Position numbers and translations under genes: made by a program. A stretch of 64,000 nt of DNA from Synechococcus sp. RCC307 (GTDB lineage Bacteria > Cyanobacteriota > Cyanobacteriia > PCC-6307 > Cyanobiaceae), in assembly GCA_000063525.1 (NCBI GenBank), contig CT978603.1, positions 1,359,105 through 1,423,104 of the forward strand. Direction: 5' to 3'. Position 1 is the first letter of the stretch. Each line of letters opens with the position of its first letter. This document shows positions 38,244-47,764 of the stretch, one piece after another. The notes beneath the pieces are model-generated. The model searched no databases. It had not been told where the DNA came from and was given only the letters and a program-made list of their open reading frames with translations.

Positions 38244-38963
38244 TCAGAGCGCGCCAGCGGCGGGCATGAGGGTGATGTCCTCCAGCAGGAGCTGGGGGGG
38301 TTGCTGCGCGATGTGCAGCAGGGTGTCAGCGACCTTGGCCACGGGGAGCATGGCACAACGATCAAAGTCCGCCTGCACCATGGGTGTATCCCACAGCGGA
38401 GTGTCCACAGCGCCCAAAGTGAGGGTGCTGAGGCGGATCCCGTGTTGCCGTTCGTCTTCGGCGAAACAGCGCGTCAGAGCTTGAACCGCTGCCTTGCTGG
38501 TGCAATAGGCCCCCCAACCGGGGAAAGCCGAGCGCGCCGCGTGGCTGCTGATGTTCACGATCAAGCCGCCGCCTTGGGCACGAAGCCCTGGCAGCACGGC
38601 CTGACAAACCTGAAACACGCTGGTGACGTTGAGCTGCATCAGCCACTGCCACTGCTCCAAGCTCACCTCAGAGAGGGAAGCGGTGAGCGCAGCACCGGCG
38701 TTATTGATGACCACCGCTGGGGTGCCCTCCTGCTGTTGCAAGCGGGCAATGGCCGGTGCAATGGCAGCAGGATCACTGAAGTCGACGCATTCAGTCGCTA
38801 CTGACACCCCAAAGGAGCGGCAGCGCTGAGCGACGTCTTCAAGGGCATCGGCCGAACGCGCCATGAGCTGGAGAGACCAGCCCGCTTCAGCAAACCGCTG
38901 AGCGGTGGCAGCGCCGATGCCCCGGGAAGCCCCGGTAATCAGTGCAGTCGAAGACAACAACAA
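38244..38963 (-). CDS. Short-chain dehydrogenase/reductase (SDR)
   Basis: 239-residue classical SDR: TALITGASRGIGAATAQRF (TGxxxGxG), VINNAGA, IVNISSHAARSAF with the catalytic Ser, and YCTSK as YxxxK. The substrate cannot be told from sequence. Its place between accA and folE, near aar/ado, recurs in picocyanobacteria as far as I recall, but a role in fatty-acid or pterin metabolism would be inference. Confidence 0.87.
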   Translation of the reverse strand: MLLSSTALITGASRGIGAATAQRFAEAGWSLQLMARSADALEDVAQRCRSFGVSVATECVDFSDPAAIAPAIARLQQQEGTPAVVINNAGAALTASLSEVSLEQWQWLMQLNVTSVFQVCQAVLPGLRAQGGGLIVNISSHAARSAFPGWGAYCTSKAAVQALTRCFAEDERQHGIRLSTLTLGAVDTPLWDTPMVQADFDRCAMLPVAKVADTLLHIAQQPPQLLLEDITLMPAAGAL

Positions 38964-38979
38964 AAAAGGAACGTGGACA

Positions 38980-38999
38980 AACCGGTCGAATGCCCGGTT
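38980..38999 (-). terminator. Possible terminator after accA
   Basis: AACCGG (38980-38985) pairs with CCGGTT (38994-38999) around an 8-base loop, just beyond the accA stop on the minus strand. A T-rich stretch follows about 15 bases later, shortly before the SDR start. The distance makes the terminator call weak. Confidence 0.35.
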
Positions 39000-39011
39000 C
39001 TTTAAGGAATA

Positions 39012-40031
39012 TTACGCGCTGGCTGACGACTCCAAGGTGTCTGACGTAGCAGCAGCTTCCATCTCGGGGTGCTCTAAGTAGCGGCCAATGCGGCGGTACT
39101 TGCTGTAGCGCTGATCCCTCAACTCTTGGCCTGACAGGGAAGCGAGCTGATTGAGCTCCTCACACAGAGCCGTCCGCAGGGTGTCTGCAGCCTGCAACGG
39201 AGCCCAGTGATTGCCTCCCGAAGGTTCGCCCAGCACCCGATCAACAATCCCCAGCTGGCTGAGATCGCGGGCGGTGATCTTCAGGGCTTCGGCCGCAGTG
39301 GAGGCCTTGGCTGCATCCCGCCACAGGATCGAAGCGCAGGCTTCAGGGCTGGCCACCGTGTACACGGAATGCTCAAACATCATCAAACGATCGGCTACGC
39401 CAATCCCCAAGGCACCGCCCGATCCGCCTTCACCAATAACGGTGGCAATCACGGGCACCTCCAGGGCAAACATCTCGCGCAAGTTGACGGCGATGGCTTC
39501 GCCTTGACCGAGTTCTTCGGCCTTCAGGCCGGCATAGGCACCGGGGGTGTCGATGAAGCTGATGACAGGCAACTGAAAGCGGGAGGCGTGCTGCATCAAG
39601 CGCAAAGCCTTGCGGTAGCCGCCGGGAGAAGCCATGCCGAAGTTGCGGGCCACGTTCTCTTTGGTGTCGCGCCCTTTTTGGTGACCGATAAACAGCACCG
39701 CGCGGCCATCCAGGCGCCCGAGGCCGCCCACCAAGGCTTGGTCATCGCTGCCGGAGCGATCGCCGTGCAGCTCAATCCAGTCATCGCTGAGCAGCTGGAT
39801 GTAATCGAGGCAGCTGGGGCGCTGGGGGTGGCGGGCCACCTGAATCTTCTGGGCTGGGGTCAGGGAGCTGAAGATCTCTTCGCGGCGACGGGTCGCCAGG
39901 GTTTCGAGCTGCAGCAACTGCTGGCTGACATCCACTTCGGAGTCGCGAGCCAGTTGGCGGATCTGCTCGATTTGCTCCTCGAGATCCACCAGGGGCTTTT
40001 CAAAATCAAGCAGCAGGCGACGTGGGGCCAT
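39012..40031 (-). CDS. accA: Acetyl-CoA carboxylase carboxyltransferase subunit alpha
   Basis: 339 residues: the AccA N-terminal helix ([20 protein letters not shown]), [20 protein letters not shown] in outline, [39 protein letters not shown] and [17 protein letters not shown]. It transfers CO2 from biotin to acetyl-CoA to make malonyl-CoA, the first committed step of fatty-acid synthesis. aar lies 6 bases upstream, so the genes for acyl chain making and acyl-ACP reduction are adjacent. Confidence 0.96.
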   Translation of the reverse strand: MAPRRLLLDFEKPLVDLEEQIEQIRQLARDSEVDVSQQLLQLETLATRRREEIFSSLTPAQKIQVARHPQRPSCLDYIQLLSDDWIELHGDRSGSDDQALVGGLGRLDGRAVLFIGHQKGRDTKENVARNFGMASPGGYRKALRLMQHASRFQLPVISFIDTPGAYAGLKAEELGQGEAIAVNLREMFALEVPVIATVIGEGGSGGALGIGVADRLMMFEHSVYTVASPEACASILWRDAAKASTAAEALKITARDLSQLGIVDRVLGEPSGGNHWAPLQAADTLRTALCEELNQLASLSGQELRDQRYSKYRRIGRYLEHPEMEAAATSDTLESSASA

Positions 40032-40037
40032 CAGGGC

Positions 40038-41087
40038 TTAAGCGGCGAGGGGCTGGGGGTTCAAGGTGTTGGGGTCGATCCCCAGAGCTGAGAAACCATG
40101 GCGGATCGAGGCCATACCGATCTGCTCCATGGCCTCCAGGGTGATGTTGTTGCGGCCCCAACTGAAGTTGGTGTGGATGCCTTCAAACTCAAGCAGCATC
40201 GCCTCAGCAAAGCAGGCAAACAGCTGCCGGCGCGGGTTCGCCATGTCGGCGACGGTCATCATCTGCCAACCGATGTCACGGGCGAACTCAACAATGCCTC
40301 CCTTGAGCACCGTGACGTGCTCAGACATCACCTTGCTGTCGAGGTTTTTGGGGTAGCCCCCATCAATCATCAAACAGGGCTTACGCAGGCTGTTGCTATC
40401 GATCTCCAGGGTTTGGGGCAGCGAAGCCACCCACACCACCACGTCGGCTTCGGGCAGGGCCTGCTCCAGCGTGAGGATGCGGCCGCCACCGAGCTCTTCG
40501 CGCAAATCTTCGAGGCGCTGCTGCTGACGGGCCACCAGCAAGAGCTCAGCCACACCGGTTTTGTTGGCCATCCAACGGCAGACAGCACTGCCGATGTCGC
40601 CAGTGGCGCCAACAACGGCCACTTTGGCGGCCTTGAGATCGATTCCCAGCCGCGGAGCGTTCTGCTCCACCTGACGGCAGATCACCCACGCCGTGTGGGT
40701 ATTACCGGTGGTGAAGCGGTCCCACTGCAGCAGGGTGGAGCGGATCTGCTGAAACTTGGCCAGGTTGAAATTCTCGAAAATGATCGAGGTGAAACCACCC
40801 AAGGCCGTGATGTTGATGCCGCGCTTTTGGGCCAGCTCCATGGCGTTCTGCACCTTGCGCGTGGCCGTTTTGAAACGGCTCAACATCTCCGGCACAAAGC
40901 AGGAATCGATGTAGGTGCCCTCGATCGTCTTGCCCGTTGAACTGGTGACCTCAAAGGACTCCACCAGTTGGGGCGGTGCGCTGCACCAAAGATCAAGTTC
41001 GCCGTCAGCCAGATCTTCAAAGCCCAGATCCCGCGCCGTGTTGCGGGCATCACGGAAGCTGCTGGAGTGACCGATCAGACCAAACAT
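40038..41087 (-). CDS. aar: Long-chain acyl-[acyl-carrier-protein] reductase (AAR)
   Basis: 349 residues. It reduces fatty acyl-ACP to fatty aldehyde with NADPH, the first step of cyanobacterial alkane synthesis. Start [20 protein letters not shown], catalytic cysteine segment [28 protein letters not shown], and the nucleotide site [18 protein letters not shown]. It lies downstream of ado on the minus strand with 90 bases between them, which contain a nested hairpin (41134-41168) and a CTGACG/CGTCAG stem. Confidence 0.95.
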   Translation of the reverse strand: MFGLIGHSSSFRDARNTARDLGFEDLADGELDLWCSAPPQLVESFEVTSSTGKTIEGTYIDSCFVPEMLSRFKTATRKVQNAMELAQKRGINITALGGFTSIIFENFNLAKFQQIRSTLLQWDRFTTGNTHTAWVICRQVEQNAPRLGIDLKAAKVAVVGATGDIGSAVCRWMANKTGVAELLLVARQQQRLEDLREELGGGRILTLEQALPEADVVVWVASLPQTLEIDSNSLRKPCLMIDGGYPKNLDSKVMSEHVTVLKGGIVEFARDIGWQMMTVADMANPRRQLFACFAEAMLLEFEGIHTNFSWGRNNITLEAMEQIGMASIRHGFSALGIDPNTLNPQPLAA

Positions 41088-41133
41088 TCGGGAAGCTGAC
41101 TGACTGACGCCAAAACGTCAGGATCCGGAAGGA

Positions 41134-41168
41134 GAACCGAATGAGTGTCCCACGACACCATCCGGTTC
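41134..41168 (-). promoter_or_regulatory. Nested hairpin between ado and aar
   Basis: Outer arms GAACCG (41134-41139) and CGGTTC (41163-41168) enclose inner arms GTGTC (41145-41149) and GACAC (41154-41158) with a 4-base loop. It lies just downstream of the ado stop and upstream of aar. No T run follows, so an mRNA-processing or stability role, or a leader structure for aar, is as likely as termination. Confidence 0.4.
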
Positions 41169-41177
41169 AAGCAATTC

Positions 41178-41903
41178 CTAGGCCACCAGAGCTGCTGCAC
41201 TCATGCGGGCCAGATCGCGGGAGTTGAAGCCGATGTCCATCAAAGCTTCCTGATAAGCGATCAGGAAATCCTCGATCAGGCTTTCCTTTTCCATCTTGAG
41301 TTCAGCGGCGTCATCGGCCACCTCTTCGAGCATGCGGCGAATGATCGGCAGGTTGGCCTTGTTGGCCTCGATGATCTCGTCGCGGCTGCTGTCGAAGTTG
41401 GCCTTCAGCCACTCTTGGCCGTAGTTGAGGTGGGTGTATTCGTCCTTGACCACGCCTTCGGTGATCTTGCGGGCGAAGGGATCGGCCACAGGGATATAGA
41501 TGTGGTAGGCCGCGATCGCGAAGGCTTCGATCATCAGGGCCTGGATCACCAAGCAGGTGACGACCTTGTTCTCCTCGAGGGCGCTGCGGAAGTTGCCGTG
41601 GAGGTCAGAAAAGAACTCCTTGGCGAAGACCATGTCGGGCTCAACGCTGAGGTTTTTGCCGCATGCCTGGAAGCCCTTCATGTGCTTCATCTCCATGCGG
41701 GCCAGCTGAGCCAACTCATCGGCCTGATCAGGGATCAGGGTGCCCAGTGAGATGTAGTTGTCATGGGCTTCCTGCTCGCCCTCAATGACGATGGCGTTGA
41801 TGCGGCTGTAGGCCGACTTGTAAGCCTCGGTGGTGAAATCCGGCAATTCGACGTCCAGCACCGGGGTGCCGTCAACAGCAGGATCCAGAAGTGAGGAAGC
41901 CAT
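41178..41903 (-). CDS. ado: Aldehyde-deformylating oxygenase (ADO)
   Basis: 241-residue ferritin-like di-iron protein that turns fatty aldehydes into alkanes plus formate. Iron ligands are visible: E in [17 protein letters not shown], ExxH in [15 protein letters not shown] in [16 protein letters not shown] and ExxH in [15 protein letters not shown]. The start ([20 protein letters not shown]) and length match the picocyanobacterial family. Together with aar it gives a complete alkane pathway. The creatininase-family gene ends 16 bases upstream. Confidence 0.97.
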   Translation of the reverse strand: MASSLLDPAVDGTPVLDVELPDFTTEAYKSAYSRINAIVIEGEQEAHDNYISLGTLIPDQADELAQLARMEMKHMKGFQACGKNLSVEPDMVFAKEFFSDLHGNFRSALEENKVVTCLVIQALMIEAFAIAAYHIYIPVADPFARKITEGVVKDEYTHLNYGQEWLKANFDSSRDEIIEANKANLPIIRRMLEEVADDAAELKMEKESLIEDFLIAYQEALMDIGFNSRDLARMSAAALVA

Positions 41904-41919
41904 TACAGCTGGGCGGCGG

Positions 41920-42720
41920 TTATTGACGCTGCATCGTACCGACGACGGGCCGCATGTGGGGCCAATCGCTGCGCATCAAGGTGTCGAAGAGCTCACACCA
42001 ACCCCCAACAAGCCCTTGCAGCAACAGCTCTCCCTCCGCAGCAGAGGCGCCAGCTGGATCTCCGACCACCCCGGAATTCGAGAGGCTGCGGGTGCGCCAG
42101 GCCGTGGGTACAGCTCCTTCGAGCGACAACCCAGCCGGTGGTGAGGCCATCGCTTCGCCAGCCGGCAGCTCACCCACCAGCTCGGGATGCAGCGCCAGCA
42201 TCAAGCTGGTTTCCAAGCGGCCGGCATGGAGCCCCTGGCTGCGCTCAGGTTCAGGGATCTGCTCCAACACCCCTGGCGGCCCGCTCCACAGAAACCAGGG
42301 CAGCACCGCCAAGGAGGGGAACTGCTGCTGCAACTGCCGGGCAGCCACCTGCAGCAACGCAATTTGGCCGCCATGGCCGTTGAAGAGCACTAAGCGGCGA
42401 AATCCAGCCTCACTCAGGGCAGCAGCAATGCCTTGCAGCTGGGCCAACAGGGCTTCCGCGCTGAGGCTCACCGTGCCAGGAAACCCCAAATGCTCCGGGG
42501 AAAAACCAAACGCCACCGCTGGCAAACGCCATAGCGGCAGCTCAGCGGGCAGCTGGGCCAAAACGCGATCCACCACGGCCTCGGCAAACAGCAGATCGGT
42601 GCCCATCGGCAGATGGGGGCCGTGCTGTTCAAAAGCACCCACTGGAAGCACCACCGTGCTGCCGGGTTGTTGCGCGGCAGCCTGCAGTGCCGGCCACCAG
42701 AGGTGCTCAAGCCGTCGCAT
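41920..42720 (-). CDS. Creatininase family protein
   Basis: 266 residues from ATG 42720. Motifs of the family: [20 protein letters not shown] with the metal Glu/His/Asp, [16 protein letters not shown], and [14 protein letters not shown], followed by [15 protein letters not shown]. Relatives hydrolyse cyclic amides (creatinine, formamides of the FAPy/ArfB type), and in cyanobacteria the substrate is unknown. The frame runs upstream to 43002 antisense to rps1b, which I regard as a shadow. It shares a 49-base divergent promoter region with rps1b. Confidence 0.87.
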   Translation of the reverse strand: MRRLEHLWWPALQAAAQQPGSTVVLPVGAFEQHGPHLPMGTDLLFAEAVVDRVLAQLPAELPLWRLPAVAFGFSPEHLGFPGTVSLSAEALLAQLQGIAAALSEAGFRRLVLFNGHGGQIALLQVAARQLQQQFPSLAVLPWFLWSGPPGVLEQIPEPERSQGLHAGRLETSLMLALHPELVGELPAGEAMASPPAGLSLEGAVPTAWRTRSLSNSGVVGDPAGASAAEGELLLQGLVGGWCELFDTLMRSDWPHMRPVVGTMQRQ

Positions 42721-42769
42721 GGCTTTTGGGGTGCTGTTCTTACAGTGTGGGATCGCGTCCAACCCGGTC

Positions 42770-43963
42770 ATGAGCGGCTCCCGCAGCGACAGCCCCAAAA
42801 AGCCCTTTGCCGCTGGCTCTCTGCAGAAGCCCCTGGCCATCTTGGCCATCAACAAAAAAGAAGAAGAAGAGAAGCGCCGCAAGGAAGCTGAGGCCGAGGG
42901 CGCCAAGGCCAAGCTCGAGCAACCCCAGCAACTGCAGCAGCCCAACGTGCCAAGCGCCGCAGGCGGCGTTGATGCGCCCGACCCCTTGGCGGGGTTGAGC
43001 ATGGACGACCTGCTGGGTCCAACTGATCAACCCAAGGCAGCACCCAAAACCCCTGCTGCCAACCGGGTGGTGGATGACTTCGACTTCGACGAAGAAGCCT
43101 TCCTCGCCGCCCTCGATGAAAACGAGCCGATCGGCGCCACCGGTGATGTGGTGACCGGCAAGGTCATTGAGCACGAAAGCGATGGCATTTATGTCGATAT
43201 CGGCGGCAAAGCCCCGGGCTTCATGCCGAAAAACGAGTGCGGCCTTGGGGTGATCGTCGATCTCAAGAACCGTTTCCCTAAAGGACTCGAAGTTCAGGTG
43301 CTGGTTACCCGCGAGCAGAACGCCGATGGCATGGTCACGGTGAGCTGCCGTGCCTTGGCCCTGCGCCAGGCCTGGGACAAGGTGCGCCAACTGGAGAAAG
43401 AAGGGAAGGTGGTGCAGGTGAAGATCACCGGCTTCAACCGTGGCGGCTGCACCTGTGATTTGGAAGGTCTGCGCGGCTTCATTCCCCGCTCCCAGCTCAA
43501 CGAAGGCGAAAACCACGAAGCCTTGGTGGGCAAAACCGTTGGTGTGGCGTTCCTCGAGGTGAATCCCGACACCCGCAAGTTGGTGCTCTCTGAGAAAAAA
43601 GCCGCGATGGCTGCCTTCTTTGCCGACCTGGAGGTGGGCCAACTGGTGAGCGGGCTGGTCACCAGCGTGAAGCCCTATGGCTTCTTCGTGGATCTTGGTG
43701 GCGTCAGCGGGCTGCTGCACCACAGCTGCATCACCGGTGGCACCATGCGCGAACTGCGGGAGATCTTTGATTCCGGCGACTCCCTTCAGGCCCTGATCAC
43801 CGAACTCGATCCTGGACGCGGCCGCATCGGCCTCAACACAGCTCTGCTGGAAAACCAGCCCGGCGAGCTGTTGATCAACAAAGAGGCAGTGATGGCTGAG
43901 GCCAAAGACCGGGCCAACCGGGCCCGCAACATGCTGCGCACCCAAGAACAGGGCGCGGGATGA
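42770..43963 (+). CDS. rps1b: S1-domain RNA-binding protein (30S ribosomal protein S1 homologue, Rps1b/Nbp1 type)
   Basis: 397 residues from ATG 42770. A basic/acidic N-terminal region (KKEEEEKRRKEAEAEGAKAK) and an acidic linker precede three S1 domains: GDVVTGKVIEHESDGIYVDI, GKVVQVKITGFNRGGCTCDL and GQLVSGLVTSVKPYGFFVDL. E. coli S1 has six such domains; cyanobacteria carry shorter paralogues thought to bind mRNA or leader RNA. The frame is open far upstream over the creatininase gene (shadow). It is coupled by ATGA to tab2, another RNA-binding protein. Confidence 0.85.
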   Translation: MSGSRSDSPKKPFAAGSLQKPLAILAINKKEEEEKRRKEAEAEGAKAKLEQPQQLQQPNVPSAAGGVDAPDPLAGLSMDDLLGPTDQPKAAPKTPAANRVVDDFDFDEEAFLAALDENEPIGATGDVVTGKVIEHESDGIYVDIGGKAPGFMPKNECGLGVIVDLKNRFPKGLEVQVLVTREQNADGMVTVSCRALALRQAWDKVRQLEKEGKVVQVKITGFNRGGCTCDLEGLRGFIPRSQLNEGENHEALVGKTVGVAFLEVNPDTRKLVLSEKKAAMAAFFADLEVGQLVSGLVTSVKPYGFFVDLGGVSGLLHHSCITGGTMRELREIFDSGDSLQALITELDPGRGRIGLNTALLENQPGELLINKEAVMAEAKDRANRARNMLRTQEQGAG

Positions 43964-44811
43964 GCCTGCCTGCCAACACCTGGGAGCTGGACTTCTACTC
44001 CCGTCCCCTGCTCGATGAGAACGGCAAAAAACGCTGGGAAGCACTGATCTGCTCCGGTGATGGCAGCTTCCAGTGGCAGCGCTTTTGCCCAGCCGACAGC
44101 GTTAACTCCATTTGGCTGAAAACAGCGCTCAGCGATGCCCTCGCTGCCGCAGACGAGGCCAGCAGCCCAGCCCCCAAACGCTTGCGCTGCTGGCGCAGCT
44201 CGATGCGCACCATGGTGCAGCGAGCCGCTGAAGGCGTGGGTCTGGAGATGGTGCCCAGCCGCCGCTGTTACGCGCTGGTGGAGTGGTTGCAGGAGCGCGA
44301 AGCCAGCATCTACCCCGAAATGGAGGGCCATCTCAATGGCCCATTGGCGCCACCACCGCAACCGTTGCAAGCAGCACCGCTGCCGCTGCCGGAAGCTGTT
44401 CGCGGCGATAGCTGGGGCTGGGCCAGCCTGCCGGCCGCCAGCCTGGCGGAGGCCAGCGAATGGCCCATGGATTTTTCGGGCTTGGTGCCCCTGCCCAACA
44501 CCAAAGCTGAAGCGATGGTGCCTGGCGTGCGGCTGTTCAGCAGCAGCCGGGCCCTGGCTCTGGCGGGCTGGCTCAGTGGCTTGGAGCCTGTGCGCTTAGA
44601 GGTCTGCGGGCAGCAGCTGGTGCTGGAAGCTGGCCTAGAGGATCGTTGGCTGGTGAGCGATCTGCAAAACGGCGAGGCTGACTCCGCCCAGCAAGCGCTA
44701 GAGGCCGCACGGCAAGAGGCGGGCGGTTTGCAGTTCTTAGCTGTGCAGAGCGGGCCGGACGCCACAGAATTTGCTGGCTTTTGGCTGCTGCGCGACCTTC
44801 CGGATGTCTGA
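43960..44811 (+). CDS. Tab2/Atab2 family RNA-binding protein (DUF1092)
   Basis: 283 residues. The N-terminal WELDFYSRPLLDENGKKRWE and LICSGDGSFQW blocks and the C-terminal FAGFWLLRD are diagnostic of the Tab2 family. In algae and plants Tab2/Atab2 bind psaB and related leaders and are needed for photosystem translation; cyanobacterial members are conserved but less studied. It follows rps1b with a 4-base overlap, so two RNA-binding proteins are co-expressed. Its stop overlaps the start of the laccase-domain gene. Confidence 0.87.
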   Translation: MSLPANTWELDFYSRPLLDENGKKRWEALICSGDGSFQWQRFCPADSVNSIWLKTALSDALAAADEASSPAPKRLRCWRSSMRTMVQRAAEGVGLEMVPSRRCYALVEWLQEREASIYPEMEGHLNGPLAPPPQPLQAAPLPLPEAVRGDSWGWASLPAASLAEASEWPMDFSGLVPLPNTKAEAMVPGVRLFSSSRALALAGWLSGLEPVRLEVCGQQLVLEAGLEDRWLVSDLQNGEADSAQQALEAARQEAGGLQFLAVQSGPDATEFAGFWLLRDLPDV

Positions 44812-45592
44812 ACACGTCGAGCCGCCCTTCGACCGCCCCGACAAGGACTTCAACACCCTCGTTGGCTGGACATGGGTGGGCACCTACGGCGGTTACTACC
44901 TGCAGTGCGATCAGCTCAGCGCCTTTGAGCACGGCTTTTTTACGCGCCTATGGCATGGCCGTGAACCGGGTGGCTTGGTGGGCTATGTGAGCTCCGGGGT
45001 GAGTGTGCACCGGCTCAAACAAGTGCATAGCGGCCGAGTGCTGGCAGCCTCTGCAGCTCACAACGATCCCTGGCCAGAAGCCGATGGGCTGGTGAGTGAT
45101 GCCGGCGGCCAAAGCCTGTGGGTGGCTGGTGCTGACTGCACGCCGGTGCTGATCGCTGATCCAGAGAGCGGCAGCGTGGCGGCTTGCCATGCCGGCTGGC
45201 GCGGCGTGGCGGCTGGCATCTTGACCACCGCCATCAGCCAGCTCGAGGCCAGCGGCTGCCGCCGTGAGCAGCTGCTGGTGGCCCTAGGCCCGGCCGTGAG
45301 CGGCCCGAACTACCAAGTGGAGCGATCCACCAGCGAACAGCTCGGCCCCATCGACGATCTGCAGGCTGCCGGCGCACTGCTGGATGACCCGCAAGAGGGC
45401 CGCGATCGCCTCGACATTCGCCGGGCGGCCCACTGGCAACTGCTGCAATTCGGCTTGAGAACCGAGCAAATCTCGATTTGCCCGCTGTGCACGGTGGCTG
45501 AACCGGAGCTGTTTCACTCCTGGCGGCGCGATCAGGTCAAGGCGGTGCAGTGGAGCGGCATCGTTAGCCAGAATGCCGATACGCCACGGTGA
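44804..45592 (+). CDS. Laccase-domain / purine nucleoside phosphorylase-like protein (YfiH/PgeF family)
   Basis: 262 residues from ATG 44804. YfiH-family zinc sites are present: VHRLKQVHSGRVL with a histidine, GADCTPVLIADPESG with a cysteine, and AACHAGWRGVAAGIL with the next histidine; SICPLCTVAEPELFHSWRRD closes the protein. Family members act on purine nucleosides or edit peptidoglycan precursors. The start overlaps the tab2 stop by 8 bases. Its 3' end overlaps the convergent methyltransferase by 29 bases. Confidence 0.88.
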   Translation: MSEHVEPPFDRPDKDFNTLVGWTWVGTYGGYYLQCDQLSAFEHGFFTRLWHGREPGGLVGYVSSGVSVHRLKQVHSGRVLAASAAHNDPWPEADGLVSDAGGQSLWVAGADCTPVLIADPESGSVAACHAGWRGVAAGILTTAISQLEASGCRREQLLVALGPAVSGPNYQVERSTSEQLGPIDDLQAAGALLDDPQEGRDRLDIRRAAHWQLLQFGLRTEQISICPLCTVAEPELFHSWRRDQVKAVQWSGIVSQNADTPR

Positions 45593-46211
45593 GGTTGTTG
45601 GCGGGCATGGCCCAGCGGCCGATGAACTGCAGCCCATGGCTGGCTGCCAAAGCCGACACCTGCTCGAGGGAGCGCAATCCCCAACTTGGATCGCGGCTGC
45701 GCAAGCTGGCATCAAAGGCCTCATTGCTGGGGCTGGTGGGCACCGACGGCTCGACAAAGGGTCCGTAAAGCACCAGCTGCCCGTCCTTCGGGAGCTGCCG
45801 GCCGGCTTCAGCCAGCAGTCCTTGGCAGGCAGCCCAAGGGGCGATGTGAATCATGTTGATGCACAGGATCAAGGCTGGATCCAACACGGGCCAAGGCACT
45901 GCGGTGGCATCGAGGTCCAACGGCTCTTCCATGGCTTTGAGGTCCAAGGCATCGGCCCAGGCCTGCAGGCTGCGCCGGTGCAGCGGATCAGGATCACTGC
46001 CCTGCCAGCGCAGCAATGGATGGCTGGAAGCAAACTGCTGCTGAAAATGGCAGAGATGCTCGCCGCTGCCGCTGGCGATCTCCAGCACCAGCCCGCGTTG
46101 AGGCAGCAACGGCTCCAACACCTCGGCAATCGCCTGACGATTGCGAGCCGTGGCCGGGAAATGCAGACGCCCGTCGTCCATGGCAGGCTGCGGAGATAGG
46201 AAGGCTTCCAC
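45564..46211 (-). CDS. SAM-dependent methyltransferase-like protein (DUF938)
   Basis: 215 residues. Class I methyltransferase fold with RGLVLEIASGSGEHLCHFQQ (motif I), WQGSDPDPLHRRSLQAW and ILCINMIHIAPWAACQGLLA, then LVLYGPF; these segments match the DUF938 family, also seen in eukaryotes as UPF0585. No substrate is known. It is divergent from a small membrane-protein gene that starts just beyond its own start (2 bases between the start codons). Confidence 0.82.
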   Translation of the reverse strand: MEAFLSPQPAMDDGRLHFPATARNRQAIAEVLEPLLPQRGLVLEIASGSGEHLCHFQQQFASSHPLLRWQGSDPDPLHRRSLQAWADALDLKAMEEPLDLDATAVPWPVLDPALILCINMIHIAPWAACQGLLAEAGRQLPKDGQLVLYGPFVEPSVPTSPSNEAFDASLRSRDPSWGLRSLEQVSALAASHGLQFIGRWAMPANNLTVAYRHSG

Positions 46212-46212
46212 A

Positions 46213-46419
46213 ATGGCCCAGTCCTTCTGGTCGCAAAAGCCCTGGTGGTGTCAGCCCTGGTCGATCCTGCTGACCGGGGCCGTGATCATGGCCGGCAGTT
46301 GGCTGCTGTTTGAGCGCTGGTGGCTAACGGCCTTGGTCAGCCTGCCGGTGCTGGCTTGGTGGGGCTTGTTTCTAGTGGTGGTGCCTTACACCACACCGGT
46401 TGAGGAGCAGGAGAGCTGA
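46213..46419 (+). CDS. Small membrane protein (DUF6737-like)
   Basis: 68 residues from ATG 46213: MAQSFWSQKPWWCQPWSILL with the FWxxKPWWCQPW motif, then two hydrophobic stretches (TGAVIMAGSWLLFERWWL and LVSLPVLAWWGLFLVVVP). The motif is conserved in a short cyanobacterial family that I associate with DUF6737. Function unknown. The larger gene at 46424 begins 4 bases after its stop. Confidence 0.72.
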   Translation: MAQSFWSQKPWWCQPWSILLTGAVIMAGSWLLFERWWLTALVSLPVLAWWGLFLVVVPYTTPVEEQES

Positions 46420-46423
46420 GGCC

Positions 46424-47764
46424 ATGGATCCCTTGCAGCTGGATCCGGCCTGGCCCTCAGCGGTGCCGCTGCTGGATCTGGAAACAGCGCTCGAGCAAAG
46501 CCTGCTGCAGAGCGGTTTGAGCCGGCAGGACTACATCAAACGGCTTGTCCAAGATCTGCACAAACCCAGGCTGCAACCATTGCTCTGGCTCTTGCCGCGC
46601 CGCTGGCGGCTGGCCCCAGCGCAGCTGCCGCAGCAGCTCCATGGCCTGGCTCAATTGCTGGAGCGCGGCTTGCTCACCCCCAGCCTGCTGGCAGTGCTGG
46701 GGGATGAAATGGCCCAGTTGCTGCCGCAACCGGATCAAGCCACCACACCACTGGAGCGATGGAGCGGCGCTGGTGAATCCAGCCTCAAGCCCTGGAGCGA
46801 GGTGATGGCCCTCAGCCAGAGCGATGCGCCGGCTGATGCCACAGGTGCTGAGGCCAAAGCCAGCCATCTGGCACCTGGGTTGGTGTGGAACAACCTGGGG
46901 CTGCATTACGGCCAGAACCAGGCGCGCCGCCAGGCCAACAGCGCAGCCGCGCAATGGCTGAACCACCATGCCGCCCGGGGCGGCAGCCGCGAGCTGATCG
47001 AAACGCTGCAACAACGGGGCTGGCAGATCAAAGCCCGCTTCCGCGCCAGCGTGGCGAGCTTTGGACTCGGGGCCTGCTTCCGCAGCCAAGCCAGCGACAG
47101 CTGGCAGCAAATCCCCATCGGCCTACCGATGCGCAGCGGCTTGCTGGATCAAAACGGTCAAGAGATCACCATGCTGCTGCCCCACAGCGCTGTGGAGATG
47201 GAGCTGTGCGGGGAAGGCTGCGAGCTGCTATTGCAGTTTTATCAAGGCACTGAAGGGATCTGCGGCTGGGAAGCCCTCAATGATTTGCAGCGCCCTTGGC
47301 AGAACGATCGCCATAACGGCACGGTTCGCTACATGGGCGAGCCATGGCAGGGAAGCAACCTACTGGAGCTGATGGACCTCACCGATGTGATGGCTCTGGT
47401 GCACAACAGTGTGGCCAGTGAGCTGCAGCTGCGCTGGGGCGGCTACGGCTCGGTGGGCTACTGCATCGACACCACCGCCCTGGTGCAACAGGCCTTGCTG
47501 GATCAGTGCGATCTGTTCCCGCTACTGCTCAATGGCATCTGGAGGGAACGGCTACTGCGCACCAGCCAACGGCTACCTGCTAGCAGCGCGCTGCAGCGCT
47601 ATCAGAAGGCGCTGATGGAGCTACCACTGGATCTCTCCCATCACGGCAGCAGCAGTACTGAGGCCTGGCAACGCCTGCAGGGCTGTCAGCCCCTATCCAG
47701 CCCTTTCTGTCTGTCGCAACACATCCAACACGCGCCCAACGACGTCACCGCGGTAGCGCTCTGA
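46424..47764 (+). CDS. Conserved hypothetical protein, cyanobacterial
   Basis: 446 residues from ATG 46424. The N-terminal third is helical and basic (LLWLLPRRWRLAPAQLPQQL). The middle and end are globular (ARFRASVASFGLGACFRSQA, ELLLQFYQGTEGICGWEALN, ELQLRWGGYGSVGYCIDTTA). I recognise no domain. No signal peptide or membrane span is evident. It is co-directional with the small membrane protein before it and overlaps the convergent hydrolase-like gene by 72 bases at the 3' end. Confidence 0.7.
   Translation: MDPLQLDPAWPSAVPLLDLETALEQSLLQSGLSRQDYIKRLVQDLHKPRLQPLLWLLPRRWRLAPAQLPQQLHGLAQLLERGLLTPSLLAVLGDEMAQLLPQPDQATTPLERWSGAGESSLKPWSEVMALSQSDAPADATGAEAKASHLAPGLVWNNLGLHYGQNQARRQANSAAAQWLNHHAARGGSRELIETLQQRGWQIKARFRASVASFGLGACFRSQASDSWQQIPIGLPMRSGLLDQNGQEITMLLPHSAVEMELCGEGCELLLQFYQGTEGICGWEALNDLQRPWQNDRHNGTVRYMGEPWQGSNLLELMDLTDVMALVHNSVASELQLRWGGYGSVGYCIDTTALVQQALLDQCDLFPLLLNGIWRERLLRTSQRLPASSALQRYQKALMELPLDLSHHGSSSTEAWQRLQGCQPLSSPFCLSQHIQHAPNDVTAVAL

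Noticed and set aside
39207-40940. Two long plus-strand ORFs (294 and 280 codons) opposite accA and aar
   Set aside because: Both are antisense shadows of strongly conserved genes; composition is typical of GC-rich reverse frames.
41145-41750. 201-codon plus-strand ORF opposite ado
   Set aside because: Shadow of the oxygenase gene; its start lies in the ado-aar gap and no family pattern is visible.
42740-44044. 434-codon minus-strand ORF antisense to rps1b
   Set aside because: It mirrors the codon pattern of a clear S1-domain gene and has no recognisable protein features.
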